Part shown: positions 54,531 through 62,864 of the stretch, in pieces
How positions within the stretch are numbered: the stretch's first letter is position 1
Layout of the letters: each line of letters opens with the position of its first letter
From: Desulfacinum infernum DSM 9756
GTDB lineage: Bacteria; Desulfobacterota; Syntrophobacteria; Syntrophobacterales; DSM-9756
Direction of reading: 5' to 3'
Assembly: GCF_900129305.1 (NCBI RefSeq)
Contig: NZ_FQVB01000008.1
Coordinates: 62,001-126,000, forward strand
DNA length: 64,000 nucleotides
The notes under the pieces: generated by a model
Database searches by the model: none
What the model saw: only the letters and a program-made list of their open reading frames with translations
What the model was told of the DNA's origin: nothing
Made by a program: the position numbers and the translations under genes

Positions 54531-54548
54531 CGGGAAAGGGACGGACCA

Positions 54549-55355
54549 ATGAGTCGATTGCGGGAAGTGTTCACGGAGTTAAGGCGCAAGGGGGAAGGAG
54601 CGCTGGTGGGGTTTGTGACGGCCGGGGATCCGACCCCGGATAGGTCCTTGGCGCTCATTCGTTCCATGTTCGGGGCGGGTCTGGACATTTTGGAGCTGGG
54701 GGTTCCCTTTTCGGATCCCACCGCGGACGGCCCGGTGATCCAGCGTTCGTCGGCGCGGGCCCTGGCGCAGGGCATGACCCTGGAGAAGGTCCTGGCCATG
54801 TGCCGGGAGATCCGCCGGTTCAGCCGGGTGCCCGTGGTGATTTTCAGCTATTACAATCCCATTCTGGCGGTGGGGCCCGCCGCCTTTTACGACCAGGCCG
54901 TGGACGCCGGAGCCGACGGCGTGCTGGTGGTGGATCTGCCCCCCGAGGAATCCCGGGAGATGCTGGATGCCTGGAAAGGAAACGATCTGGACCTCATCCG
55001 GCTGGTGGCCCCCACCACGCCTACGGAGCGCATGGAGGCCGTCACCCGGGAGGCGTCCGGTTTCGTCTACCTGGTTTCCATGACGGGAGTCACGGGAAGC
55101 GCCGGGCTGGACCTGACGGAGGTGGAGGCCACCGCCGGCCGGCTGAAGCAGGTGACCTCCCTGCCGGTGTGCGTGGGATTCGGGATTTCCAAGGCGGAAC
55201 ACGTGGCGGCGGTCTGCCGGACGGCCGACGGGGCCGTGGTGGGAAGCGCCTTCGAGCGCCTCATCGAGGAAAACCTGGAAAATGAGAACCTGCCGGACCT
55301 GATCGCCGCCTACACCCGGGAACTCAAGGCCGCCACCCGCCGAACCTCGCCGTAG
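54549..55355 (+). CDS. trpA: Tryptophan synthase alpha chain
   Basis: The 268-residue barrel starts MSRLREVFTELRRKGEGALV and has GFVTAGDPTPDRSLALIRSM, DILELGVPFSDPTADGPVIQ (catalytic Glu and Asp), VVIFSYYNPILAVGPAAF, GVLVVDLPPEESREMLDAWK, GFVYLVSMTGVTGSAGLDLT and VCVGFGISKAEHVAAVC. It releases indole from indole-glycerol phosphate and channels it to TrpB. It closes the trp operon, whose gene order is aroF-trpE-G-D-C-F-B-A. The 308-base gap from trpB is unusual and consists of repeats. Confidence 0.96.
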   Translation: MSRLREVFTELRRKGEGALVGFVTAGDPTPDRSLALIRSMFGAGLDILELGVPFSDPTADGPVIQRSSARALAQGMTLEKVLAMCREIRRFSRVPVVIFSYYNPILAVGPAAFYDQAVDAGADGVLVVDLPPEESREMLDAWKGNDLDLIRLVAPTTPTERMEAVTREASGFVYLVSMTGVTGSAGLDLTEVEATAGRLKQVTSLPVCVGFGISKAEHVAAVCRTADGAVVGSAFERLIEENLENENLPDLIAAYTRELKAATRRTSP

Positions 55356-55586
55356 CCCTGTTTCCCCCTAACGGGGGAGCGGCACAAGGCGCGATTCCAA
55401 CCGGCGGCACGCCGGTTCGACCGGGGGGCTATTCATGCTTCGGGGTTCGGGATTCGGTCGTTTCACGAAGTCTGGGGTTTCCGCTTTTGCGGCGACGACG
55501 TATAAAATCATGGTGGCGGCAACATCGAAAGTGTTTGTACCGGCCCATGGTGGCCGATTCTTTCCGGTGGGGGATTTGGAAACGCC

Positions 55587-55931
55587 ATGGTTCCGCGTAG
55601 CACGGCACTGGCAAGAAAGACGGAGGAAAGGCGCCGACTGGCCCTTGTCTTGGCCGGGAAGGTCTGCGACTACCTGAAAGGATTGGGGGCTGCAGATGCG
55701 TTCGTCATCGGCTCCGTTCTTCATCCCGACCAATTTCATCCCCATTCGGACGTGGATTTCGTTGTGGTGGGGCTGCCGGAGATCCACATGTATCGAGTGG
55801 AAGGGCGGATCGAGGAAATCCTGGCCGGAATGCCGTTCGACTTGATCTACCTGGAGACACTGCCCGAGGAACGCCGGGAATTCATCCTTCAAAAGGGGAG
55901 AGCATGGAAGGAATTCATAGGGATTCCCTGA
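55587..55931 (+). CDS. MNT-type minimal nucleotidyltransferase (antitoxin of MNT/HepT pair)
   Basis: The 114-residue protein has the minimal nucleotidyltransferase signature FVIGSVLHPDQFHPHSDVDF, with Gly-Ser and the two catalytic Asp residues. In MNT/HepT (type VII) systems this enzyme attaches AMP to a HEPN-domain toxin and thereby silences it. The next gene overlaps it by 28 bases and encodes a helical protein of suitable size. The ATG at 55587 lies after a GGGGGA at some distance; the start could be slightly later. Confidence 0.78.
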   Translation: MVPRSTALARKTEERRRLALVLAGKVCDYLKGLGAADAFVIGSVLHPDQFHPHSDVDFVVVGLPEIHMYRVEGRIEEILAGMPFDLIYLETLPEERREFILQKGRAWKEFIGIP

Positions 55932-56371
55932 TTCGCCTGGAGGAATTGAATCGGGAGATATCGGCAGTGGAGCGGAAAGTCTCCCGCCTAAAACGCCTCC
56001 AGGATCCGGAAGACATCGATTCCTACATACGGGCCATTGCTTCGGCCATTCAGTCCGCCTATACGGGCATGGAAAAGATTCTCAAGGAAATCCTGAGGAC
56101 CTATGACGGCTCAGTCCCCAGCGGGGAGGACTGGCATGTGATGCTGCTCAAGCGGGCCGTCCTCCCGGATCCCGGAAACGAACGCCCGGCCGTGATCAGC
56201 CGGGAGACCATGGAATCCTTGGATCTGTTGCGCTCTTTCCGACATGTGGTCCGTCATGTGTACCACTACAACCTGCATCCCGAGAGGGTCTTGGAGCAGG
56301 CAGGGATCCTGCTTGCGGTGGCCCCGGGCTTCCAGCGGGAGATTCTGGAGTTTCTGGAGGTCATGGGCTGA
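55904..56371 (+). CDS. HepT-like helical protein (toxin of MNT/HepT pair)
   Basis: The 155-residue, mostly helical product starts MEGIHRDSLIRLEELNREIS. It contains IASAIQSAYTGMEKILKEIL and FRHVVRHVYHYNLHPERVLE. The R-x4-H element expected of HEPN nucleases is recognisable as RHVVRHVY, with the tyrosine that MNT modifies nearby (VYHY). It overlaps the nucleotidyltransferase gene, a common arrangement. Proteins of this type cleave RNA unless neutralised. It converges on the BPL_N gene, with an 11-base overlap of the 3' ends. Confidence 0.72.
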   Translation: MEGIHRDSLIRLEELNREISAVERKVSRLKRLQDPEDIDSYIRAIASAIQSAYTGMEKILKEILRTYDGSVPSGEDWHVMLLKRAVLPDPGNERPAVISRETMESLDLLRSFRHVVRHVYHYNLHPERVLEQAGILLAVAPGFQREILEFLEVMG

Positions 56372-57662
56372 GGGATCCTGAAAGGGCTCCGTAGAGAAGC
56401 CGATCCAGGATCTGGAAAAGGGACCGGCTGAGTCCTTCATGGCTCATGTTCCGCCCGAAAAGTTCCCTTCGCAGACCGTCCACGGTGGGGTTCACCGACT
56501 GAAGCTTGGCAAGGGACCGGCTTTGCCCCGCCGCCCTTTCTTCCAGCAAGAGACGCTTGGCCTTTCGACAGAAGAGGCGCACCGTTTCCAGAAGTTCCCG
56601 GCTCGGAACATCCCAAGCGGGATCCGGCCGAGTGTCCCGGGGGCTTCCTTCCAACTCTTCCAGAAGGGATCGCAGGCATACGGCAAGCGTTCCGTATTCC
56701 AGGCCTCGAAGGCCCCGCTGCCACTGCAGGAGCCACGGGCGGCGCCATCGCCACAACAGGTTCCGCTCTCCGAAGGCGATGAGGGATTGGGCTTCCTGGT
56801 GGGCTTCCCGGAGACATTCCAGAGCCTCTCGGCCGGGTCGACTCCGGATCTTTTCGTGTTCCAGGGGGGCTTCCTCGGAGGACCGGCGGGCGGTTGCAGA
56901 CGGCCGACTGCCGGATGCGCCGGGTTCTTCCAGGATGTTCAGCAAAAGCCGGTTTCCCCAGGCACATCCGGGTGTTTCCAAATGCGGATAAGACAGGACG
57001 AGTCGCCCCCGTCCCAGCGGGGTGATCAGGATGGCGGGTTCCCCGGCCAGGCGCTCCGGGTTGAGCGGAATGCCGTAGTCCGCTTCCCACGCGTTCCAGT
57101 CGCCCCCGTGGGCGCGCACATCCGAAAAGCAAAGATCGGCCACCCGGAAATCCCGTCCCGGTCCCTGATAGGTGGCCAGCCTTTCCACCGGAACGTTTGC
57201 GGGTATCGCGAACTGGGACGGCCACCAGATGGAAACGGGGATGCGCGGAGGAAGATCGTGCCAGCAGGGGTGGTCGGATCGCCCTTCGATCCAGATTTCC
57301 CCGCTGGCGTTGGGAAGGCGCTCTTTCAGAGGCTTGCGCGCGATCGGCGTGAGCCCTAGGGACGACGGGCTGGACAGGGCCAGGCCGGCGCCGCCGCAAA
57401 CCCCCAGGTAGGTGCCGCCTCCTTCCACGAACCGTCGGATCGCGAGGCTCCCTTCCCCGCCTAGGGCCTGCGCCTTGTGGGACGCCCATCCCCCGGGAAC
57501 CACCAGGACGGAAAACCGGTCTAGGACGCCTTGCCGGATCCGGGACGCCGTGACGAGCCGAAACGGAACGCCCAGTTGGCGAAAGGTCTCCACGAAGAGA
57601 AGACCCCAGACCAGGGATTGGTCCCAGAAAAGGGCAGCCGAAGCGTTGGGGTTTTCGTTCAC
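56361..57662 (-). CDS. BPL_N (glutamine amidotransferase-like) domain protein
   Basis: Translation starts at a GTG (57662). The 433-residue protein has an N-terminal class I amidotransferase-like fold as in the biotin-protein-ligase N-terminal domain: FSVLVVPGGWASHKAQALGG, RRFVEGGGTYLGVCGGAGLA with a Cys in the nucleophile elbow, and GRGRLVLSYPHLETPGCAWG. The C-terminal 170 residues are helical, rich in Arg and Leu, and unlike known domains. Function is unknown. The gene follows the composite heptad array that comes after the persulfide reductase gene. Confidence 0.7.
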   Translation of the reverse strand: MNENPNASAALFWDQSLVWGLLFVETFRQLGVPFRLVTASRIRQGVLDRFSVLVVPGGWASHKAQALGGEGSLAIRRFVEGGGTYLGVCGGAGLALSSPSSLGLTPIARKPLKERLPNASGEIWIEGRSDHPCWHDLPPRIPVSIWWPSQFAIPANVPVERLATYQGPGRDFRVADLCFSDVRAHGGDWNAWEADYGIPLNPERLAGEPAILITPLGRGRLVLSYPHLETPGCAWGNRLLLNILEEPGASGSRPSATARRSSEEAPLEHEKIRSRPGREALECLREAHQEAQSLIAFGERNLLWRWRRPWLLQWQRGLRGLEYGTLAVCLRSLLEELEGSPRDTRPDPAWDVPSRELLETVRLFCRKAKRLLLEERAAGQSRSLAKLQSVNPTVDGLRRELFGRNMSHEGLSRSLFQILDRLLYGALSGSLSP

Positions 57663-57679
57663 GGGGCACCGTTTTTTTA

Positions 57680-57846
57680 GCTGTCAGCTCTCAGCTGTCA
57701 GCTTTCAGTTATCAGTCGTCGGTTATCGGTTGTCGGGCAATCCCCCCCGGCCCCCCTTTGAAAAAGGGGGGAGAAAATTTCCGCCGCATCACCCATCACT
57801 CATCACTCGTCACCCATCACAGCTTGCGGATCACGGATCACGATTC
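57680..57846 (-). repeat. Composite heptad array II, second copy (inverted)
   Basis: Read on the minus strand it starts GAATCGTGATCCGTGATC, whose first TGA is the stop of the upstream reductase gene. GTGATGA-type units, a CGGCGG then TTTTCTCCCCCC/GGGGGG hairpin, GGATTGCCCGA and units like ACCGATA, ACTGAAA, GCTGACA follow. Order and sequence correspond to the array after trpD. Confidence 0.9.
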
Positions 57847-59571
57847 CCCTTCGCTCAAGTCCACCATGCCCGACTTCTTGACGGCCGCCACACCGCCCTG
57901 AAGGTTCAGCGCGTTGGTGATCCCCGCCTTTCGAAGCTGGAGGAGGGCTTCATAGGAGCGCACGCCGCTGTTGCAGACCACCACCAGCTTCTTGTCCCTG
58001 GGGACCTGGTCCAGGCGTTCTTCCAGGGTTTCCTGAGGGATGTTGATCCAGCGGTCGCCGAACCGGGCGACGAACGGAGCGGCGTTTTGCGGGCCGCGAA
58101 CGTCCAGGCAGAGGAGGTCGTCTTCCTTGCCGCGGAAAAAGAGGGCTTCGAATTCTTCCGGATCCACGGTGCGGTTGAGGCCGTCCAGGACGTTTTCCGC
58201 CGTGTTTCCCAGGGCGTTAACGATGTCCATGGCGGAGGCGAAGGGCGGCGTGTAGGCCACTTCCAGGTTGGACAGGTCTTCCACCGTGCCTTTGGCGGCC
58301 AGGAGGGCCGCCAAGGCGTTGATGCGCCCCACCAGAGCGTCCCCGTTGTGGCTCATGCCCTGGACGCCCAGAACGCGCCGGGTTTTTCGGTCCACCACAG
58401 CGGCAAGGTACATGAGGTCCTGGGTGGGATAAAAGTGGGCCCGGTCCGCCTGAACCACCAGCACAAAGACCGGATCAAAGCCCTCGGCTTCGGCCGCCTT
58501 TCGGGTGAGGCCCGCCGTGGCCACGGCCATGTCGAAGATCTTGACGGCGAAGGTGCCCACGGATCCCGGAAAACGGGCGGACCCTCCCGCGATGTTGGTT
58601 CCGATGATCCGCCCCTGGCGGTTTGCCAAGGACCCCTGAGGAAAATGAAAGTGCTTTGCGGTGATCTGGTGCAGGACCTCGATGCAGTCGCCCCCCGCAT
58701 AAATGGACGGGTCCGACGTCTGCAGCCGCTGGTTCACCAGGATGCCGCCTCGGGGTGACACGGCGAGGCCCGCCGCCCGGGCCAGATCCCCGTTGGGGCG
58801 CACCCCCACGGCGGTGATCACCAGATCCGCTTCCAGCTCTCTTTTATCCGTTCGAACCATCAGGGGACCGTCTTCGTCCGTTTCCGCCACTTCCCGGACC
58901 GTCTCTCCCAGGTGGACCGTCACGTCGTGTTCTTCCAGATGCTTTTGCACCATGCGCGCGAGGGACGTGTCCAGCACGCCGGGAAGCACCTGGGGAGCGA
59001 TTTCCACGATGGTCGTTTCCACGCCCCACAGGTCGCTCAAGGCTTCGGCCATTTCACATCCGATGGCCCCGGCCCCCACGATCACCGCCTTGTCCACTTC
59101 CCCCTTGGCGATCTTTTCCTTGACCGCCATGGCTTCGTGGAGGTTGGAAACACTCGTCACCCGCGGATGATCCAACCCGGGAATGGGCAGTCGGTTGGGA
59201 ATGCTTCCCGTGGCCAGGACCAGGTAATCGTAGGGTAGGTCTTTTTCTTGGCCGGTCAGGAGGTTCCGCACCCACACCCTTTTGGCCTTCCGGTCGATGG
59301 ACTCGGCCCGCGTACGGGTGAGCACCTTCACTCCCTTGGCCTTTTCAAAGAATTCGGGGGTTCGCAGCATGTGGAAGCTGGTGCTCATGAGCTCGTTCAC
59401 GTCGCTCACGTCCCCCGAAATGTAGTAGGGGATGCCGCAGCCGCCGTAAGAAATGTATTCGTCCTGATCCACCATGATCACGTCGAAATCGGGCCGAAGG
59501 CGCTTGATCCGGCAGGCCGTCTTGGGCCCCAGCGCCACCGCTCCGATGATCACCACTCGAGTCGTCGCCAT
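57838..59571 (-). CDS. CoA-disulfide / persulfide reductase with C-terminal rhodanese domain
   Basis: The ATG at 59571 follows GGAGG and gives 577 residues. The FAD domain starts ATTRVVIIGAVALGPKTACR and carries the redox cysteine in YISYGGCGIPYYISGDVSDV. NAD(P)H binding appears in KAVIVGAGAIGCEMAEALSD, FAD again in SIYAGGDCIEVLHQITAKHF. The last 110 residues form a rhodanese domain with active Cys in KLVVVCNSGVRSYEALLQLR. Such enzymes (CoADR-RHD, Npsr) reduce CoA persulfide or polysulfide and fit a sulfur-metabolising anaerobe. The stop codon lies in the first unit of a composite heptad array. Confidence 0.93.
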   Translation of the reverse strand: MATTRVVIIGAVALGPKTACRIKRLRPDFDVIMVDQDEYISYGGCGIPYYISGDVSDVNELMSTSFHMLRTPEFFEKAKGVKVLTRTRAESIDRKAKRVWVRNLLTGQEKDLPYDYLVLATGSIPNRLPIPGLDHPRVTSVSNLHEAMAVKEKIAKGEVDKAVIVGAGAIGCEMAEALSDLWGVETTIVEIAPQVLPGVLDTSLARMVQKHLEEHDVTVHLGETVREVAETDEDGPLMVRTDKRELEADLVITAVGVRPNGDLARAAGLAVSPRGGILVNQRLQTSDPSIYAGGDCIEVLHQITAKHFHFPQGSLANRQGRIIGTNIAGGSARFPGSVGTFAVKIFDMAVATAGLTRKAAEAEGFDPVFVLVVQADRAHFYPTQDLMYLAAVVDRKTRRVLGVQGMSHNGDALVGRINALAALLAAKGTVEDLSNLEVAYTPPFASAMDIVNALGNTAENVLDGLNRTVDPEEFEALFFRGKEDDLLCLDVRGPQNAAPFVARFGDRWINIPQETLEERLDQVPRDKKLVVVCNSGVRSYEALLQLRKAGITNALNLQGGVAAVKKSGMVDLSEGES

Positions 59572-59679
59572 CGTTGCCTCCCGTGCTCCTAGGAACTGAA
59601 CAACCGCCAATGAACGCCAATCAACACCAAGGGCCTTGACCATCATGTGGGCGCGGCGAAGGCCGCCAAGGAGGTGCCG

Positions 59680-59943
59680 TCACTGGTTGCCGAAACCGCG
59701 TATGGATCCGCAGTCGGGGCAGGTCCAGGTGATGCCGTTGCAGGTCATGCCCCAGAAGTTTTCCTCCATGCAATCGGAACAGATCATGAACCCGCACGGG
59801 CAGGTCCAGCAAAAGGGCTGGTCCGTTCCGCACGTGGAGCAGACGTACCGCTCGGGACGCCGGCGCTTGCGGGGGATTCCCTGTCGTTTCACCTCCCCGG
59901 ATCGGGGCGCCTCGCCCGGATCGAATCGTACATCTTTTTCCAT
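59680..59943 (-). CDS. Small zinc ribbon protein
   Basis: The ATG at 59943 gives about 87 residues, although the frame is open to 60114. Six or more cysteine pairs are seen in YVCSTCGTDQPFCWTCPCGF, MICSDCMEENFWGMTCNG and TWTCPDCGSIRG, indicating at least two bound zinc ions. The N-terminus is basic (RQGIPRKRRRPER). I do not recognise a named family. AAGG lies 5 bases before the ATG. It lies between the reductase and the MBL gene on the same strand. Confidence 0.65.
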   Translation of the reverse strand: MEKDVRFDPGEAPRSGEVKRQGIPRKRRRPERYVCSTCGTDQPFCWTCPCGFMICSDCMEENFWGMTCNGITWTCPDCGSIRGFGNQ

Positions 59944-60150
59944 AATGCCTTGAAAGACCTCAATTATTTTCTTGAAACACAACGCGCATCTTTCGGAGAC
60001 ATGCAATGGCGAAGGGTCCTTCGCCCCTGCGTTCTTGCCCCGTGTCGTCTTGAACATGAACCGCGGTCGCACTCTAGGGGTTTTTCCCCCACCCCGCAAC
60101 CCCAACGGCCGCACCCCTCCCGGTTCGCCTCCCCCGGCGACCCTCGCCCT

Positions 60151-60184
60151 TACTCATCCCCATCACTCATCACTCATCACCCAT
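60151..60184 (-). repeat. Short heptad array III after the MBL gene
   Basis: On the minus strand, units GTGATGA, GTGATGA and GTGATGG begin about 8 bases after the MBL stop, the same unit as in the trpD array. It is short, about four to five units. Confidence 0.75.
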
Positions 60185-60189
60185 TGTTC

Positions 60190-60903
60190 TCAGGGGATCC
60201 GTTTCAAGGCGCCGATGCGAAGATCGTGCAAGGGGATGAGAATGTCCGCCATCTTCCGGATCTTCTGGATGCTGTCGTAGGCGGCCAGGGCATCCGTGTG
60301 GACACCCGGGGTGACGGCGGGTCCCGTGTTGGGAAAATTCTTGTCGTTGCAGCAGAAGCCCGTGATGATCGCACGGCCCGCCGAGGTGTTCACCGCCACC
60401 GACTGGCCTCCCGGCGTATGGCCCGGTGTGAAGATGAGATCGATCCCGTCCCGGAAGGTGACATCGCCTCGAACGGTTTCCACCTTCAGTCCGTCCAGGA
60501 GGTCCGGGTAGTAGCGGTGGTCCAGGGGATGGGGGTTCTGGAAAAAGGCGTACTCCTCTTCCTGGACGATGATGACGGCGTTGGGGCACTTGGCGTCGTT
60601 TTCGCAATGGTCGTTGTGGAGATGGGTGTGGATGATGACATCCACATCTTCGGGGCGCAGACCCGCCGATGCCAAGGCGTCTTCGAATTCCAGGATTTCC
60701 AGGTTGTACGTTTCGGCCACATGATCGGGCACCATGAACTCTTCCAGGCCCGTATCCACCAGGATGGTTTCGTCGCCTCCTTCGATCACGAAGGCGTAGA
60801 TGGGAATCCAGATCCGTTTGCCGTAGTCCTTGAGGTAGGTCATGATCCCCTGGTCCGTCTCATTGGCGCCCACAACCAGCGGTCGAATGGTGTACTCGCG
60901 CAT
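60190..60903 (-). CDS. MBL-fold metallo-hydrolase (lactonase-like)
   Basis: The 237-residue protein has the metallo-beta-lactamase metal motif in IIHTHLHNDHCENDAKCP, preceded by ETILVDTGLEEFMVPD. Further ligands are in LIFTPGHTPGGQSVAV, ITGFCCNDKNFPNTG and the C-terminal LIPLHDLRIGALKRI. The layout with about 240 residues resembles acyl-homoserine-lactone lactonases, but the substrate is open. It starts at 60903 on the minus strand and stands alone. Confidence 0.88.
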   Translation of the reverse strand: MREYTIRPLVVGANETDQGIMTYLKDYGKRIWIPIYAFVIEGGDETILVDTGLEEFMVPDHVAETYNLEILEFEDALASAGLRPEDVDVIIHTHLHNDHCENDAKCPNAVIIVQEEEYAFFQNPHPLDHRYYPDLLDGLKVETVRGDVTFRDGIDLIFTPGHTPGGQSVAVNTSAGRAIITGFCCNDKNFPNTGPAVTPGVHTDALAAYDSIQKIRKMADILIPLHDLRIGALKRIP

Positions 60904-61027
60904 GTCCGTCGTCTCCCGTCACGTGTTCGGTCTTCAAGAAATTCCCTTACATCGGACTGAAAACTACCTGTCACAGGTCATGTAAAAAGGCAAGTGTTCT
61001 GCCACCAGAACATGACGGTCGAGGTGG

Positions 61028-62797
61028 CTATGGAGTGCTCGGGGTCGGCCGGGTCTTGGATCGCTTGTTGAGGAGAAAGTCGATCACCTTGCCCGGGTCG
61101 GGCTGAGGCACCTCCTGGTCTGAGGGCTGGGCAAAGGTCGGAGGGCTGGGGGGGCTGCCCGCGGGGGCATTTCCTGCGGTTGTGCTCGGGGAGGGCCGCA
61201 AATCCACGTCCAGGGAGGCGCTCTCGGGGGATTGGGGGCCGGCGGGCGCCTGGCGTGCCATAACGGAAGGGATATCCACTGTGGAACCGGCCTTCGGGAG
61301 CTGGGAGTCTTTCGTGGCTCCTGGTGGGGCTGGAGCGGCATCGGGAAGTCTCTTCTTTTCCTCGGGCGCGGTTTGTGGAGGTTCGCGGGGCGTTTTCGCC
61401 ACCCAGGCGGGCTTGGGATCCTCTTCCACCGGATGGCCCCTGCTGGATATGGGCGATCCTCCCGTCCCCGACAAGACCACGGGCTCAAGGGTCAGGCCTT
61501 CGGGCTTCGCGACGGTGAGAAGTCGCGCCAGGCGTGCCTTCTCCACGGGAGAGGGAGAGGGAGGGACACCCCGGAAGTCCGCTGGAAAAAGGAGAGGGGA
61601 GGGGTATGCGCTTCGGTTCAGGGAGGCAGGGGAACGAAAGAGGGGCTCGGTCTTTTGTGTGGAGGGCGGCGGCTCGTCCTCGGCGGGGAGTGCCTCCTTC
61701 CGGCCGGGGTCGGCGGGGGCCGCTCCGGTTTCCGGCAGGGGCAGGGGTTTCAGAATGCGCTGGCGGGGCGTATCGGCATCGGACGGCAAATCGTCTCGGG
61801 ATGTGGTCGGCGCTGCCGGGGCGGTATGCGCCTCGTTGTCTTCCACGGTGGAAAAGAGAGCCGGAAGCCACGTCCGGGCCCAGAGCAGAATCTTTTGCTG
61901 CGCCGTTGGATTCCACAGGTAGAAGACGCCCGCCAGCACCGCGCAGGCCAGGACCGCCGTCGCCCATGTCCAGGGCCTTCTCTTGCGCACACGCCCTTCC
62001 AGATCGTCCACCACCTCGCCGATGATGGCCGGGGTGATGGTCTTTCGGCCGTATCCGAAGCCCGTGATGAGGGCGTTGTCGCAGATGATGTTGATCCGGC
62101 GAGGGATTCCCGCCGCCTCCTTCACAATCCGTTTGAGGGCCTTGTCCGTGAAAAGGGTTCTTTTTTCCACCTGCACCAGGGCCAGCCGATGCCGGATGTA
62201 GTCCAGGCTTTCTTCCCGGGTGAGAGGCTTCAGCTTGGTTCGGATGGCGATACGCTGCTTGAGTTGGCGCAGCTGGTGGAGGTTGAGGATCCCTTCCAGT
62301 TCCGGCTGGCCGATCAGGATGATCTGGATCAGCTTGTCCTTGGTGCTTTCCAGGTTGGAGAGCATGCGGAGGTTTTCCAGCGTCTCCACCGGCATGTTTT
62401 GGGCTTCGTCGATGATGAGCACCACGTTCCAGCCTTCCTGGTACTGCTGGATGAGCTCCAGGTGCAGGTGGTGTACCAGCTCATAGGTGTCCACGTCCGG
62501 TGGGTCCAGGCCCAGCTCGCGGTAGATGGTCTTGAGGAGCCCCTTGAAGGAGACGTTGGCATTGAAGACCAGAACCGTCTTGATCTTTTCCGGGTCGTAT
62601 CGCTCCAGGTAGGTGCGGACGATGGTGGTTTTTCCCACGCCCACCTCCCCGGTGATGGTGATGAAGCCCTTGCGCTGTTCCACGCCGTAGACGATGGCGG
62701 CCAGCGCCTCCTTGTGGCTGGGGCTCAGGTAGAGGAAGTCCGGATCGGGGGTGATGTGAAAGGGCTCCGCCCGGAGCCCGTAGAAATCGAGATACAT
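61028..62797 (-). CDS. ExeA/GspA-like AAA+ ATPase with membrane segment and proline-rich C-terminus
   Basis: The start at 62797 gives MYLDFYGLRAEPFHITPDPD, the ExeA/MshM family beginning, and 589 residues. Walker A is TGEVGVGKTT (about residues 49-58), Walker B VVLIIDEAQNMPVETLENLR, and sensor-like ILIGQPELEGILNLHQLRQL follows. A single membrane helix (TWATAVLACAVLAGVFYLW) lies near residue 290. The remaining 280 residues are rich in Pro, Ala, Ser and Glu, presumably periplasmic and disordered. ExeA-type ATPases help assemble secretins or exopolysaccharide machinery. No such partner is in the window. The TAXI gene is just upstream on the same strand. Confidence 0.85.
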   Translation of the reverse strand: MYLDFYGLRAEPFHITPDPDFLYLSPSHKEALAAIVYGVEQRKGFITITGEVGVGKTTIVRTYLERYDPEKIKTVLVFNANVSFKGLLKTIYRELGLDPPDVDTYELVHHLHLELIQQYQEGWNVVLIIDEAQNMPVETLENLRMLSNLESTKDKLIQIILIGQPELEGILNLHQLRQLKQRIAIRTKLKPLTREESLDYIRHRLALVQVEKRTLFTDKALKRIVKEAAGIPRRINIICDNALITGFGYGRKTITPAIIGEVVDDLEGRVRKRRPWTWATAVLACAVLAGVFYLWNPTAQQKILLWARTWLPALFSTVEDNEAHTAPAAPTTSRDDLPSDADTPRQRILKPLPLPETGAAPADPGRKEALPAEDEPPPSTQKTEPLFRSPASLNRSAYPSPLLFPADFRGVPPSPSPVEKARLARLLTVAKPEGLTLEPVVLSGTGGSPISSRGHPVEEDPKPAWVAKTPREPPQTAPEEKKRLPDAAPAPPGATKDSQLPKAGSTVDIPSVMARQAPAGPQSPESASLDVDLRPSPSTTAGNAPAGSPPSPPTFAQPSDQEVPQPDPGKVIDFLLNKRSKTRPTPSTP

Positions 62798-62864
62798 GCG
62801 ACGAACCCTTTCGCCGTGGCGGGTCTCGAATCGGAAGCGGTGAAGGCTTCTCAGATGCCGATCT

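Larger units (their letters stand above)
54241..54548. other. trpB-trpA gap
   Basis: The 308 bases consist of a heptad array (54242-54304) and a full family A element (54311-54530), followed by GGGAAAGGGA before trpA. No gene is supported. Confidence 0.75.

Noticed and set aside
55371-55384. Terminator after trpA
   Set aside because: CCCCCTAACGGGGG can form a short stem but no T run follows, so an intrinsic terminator is not supported.
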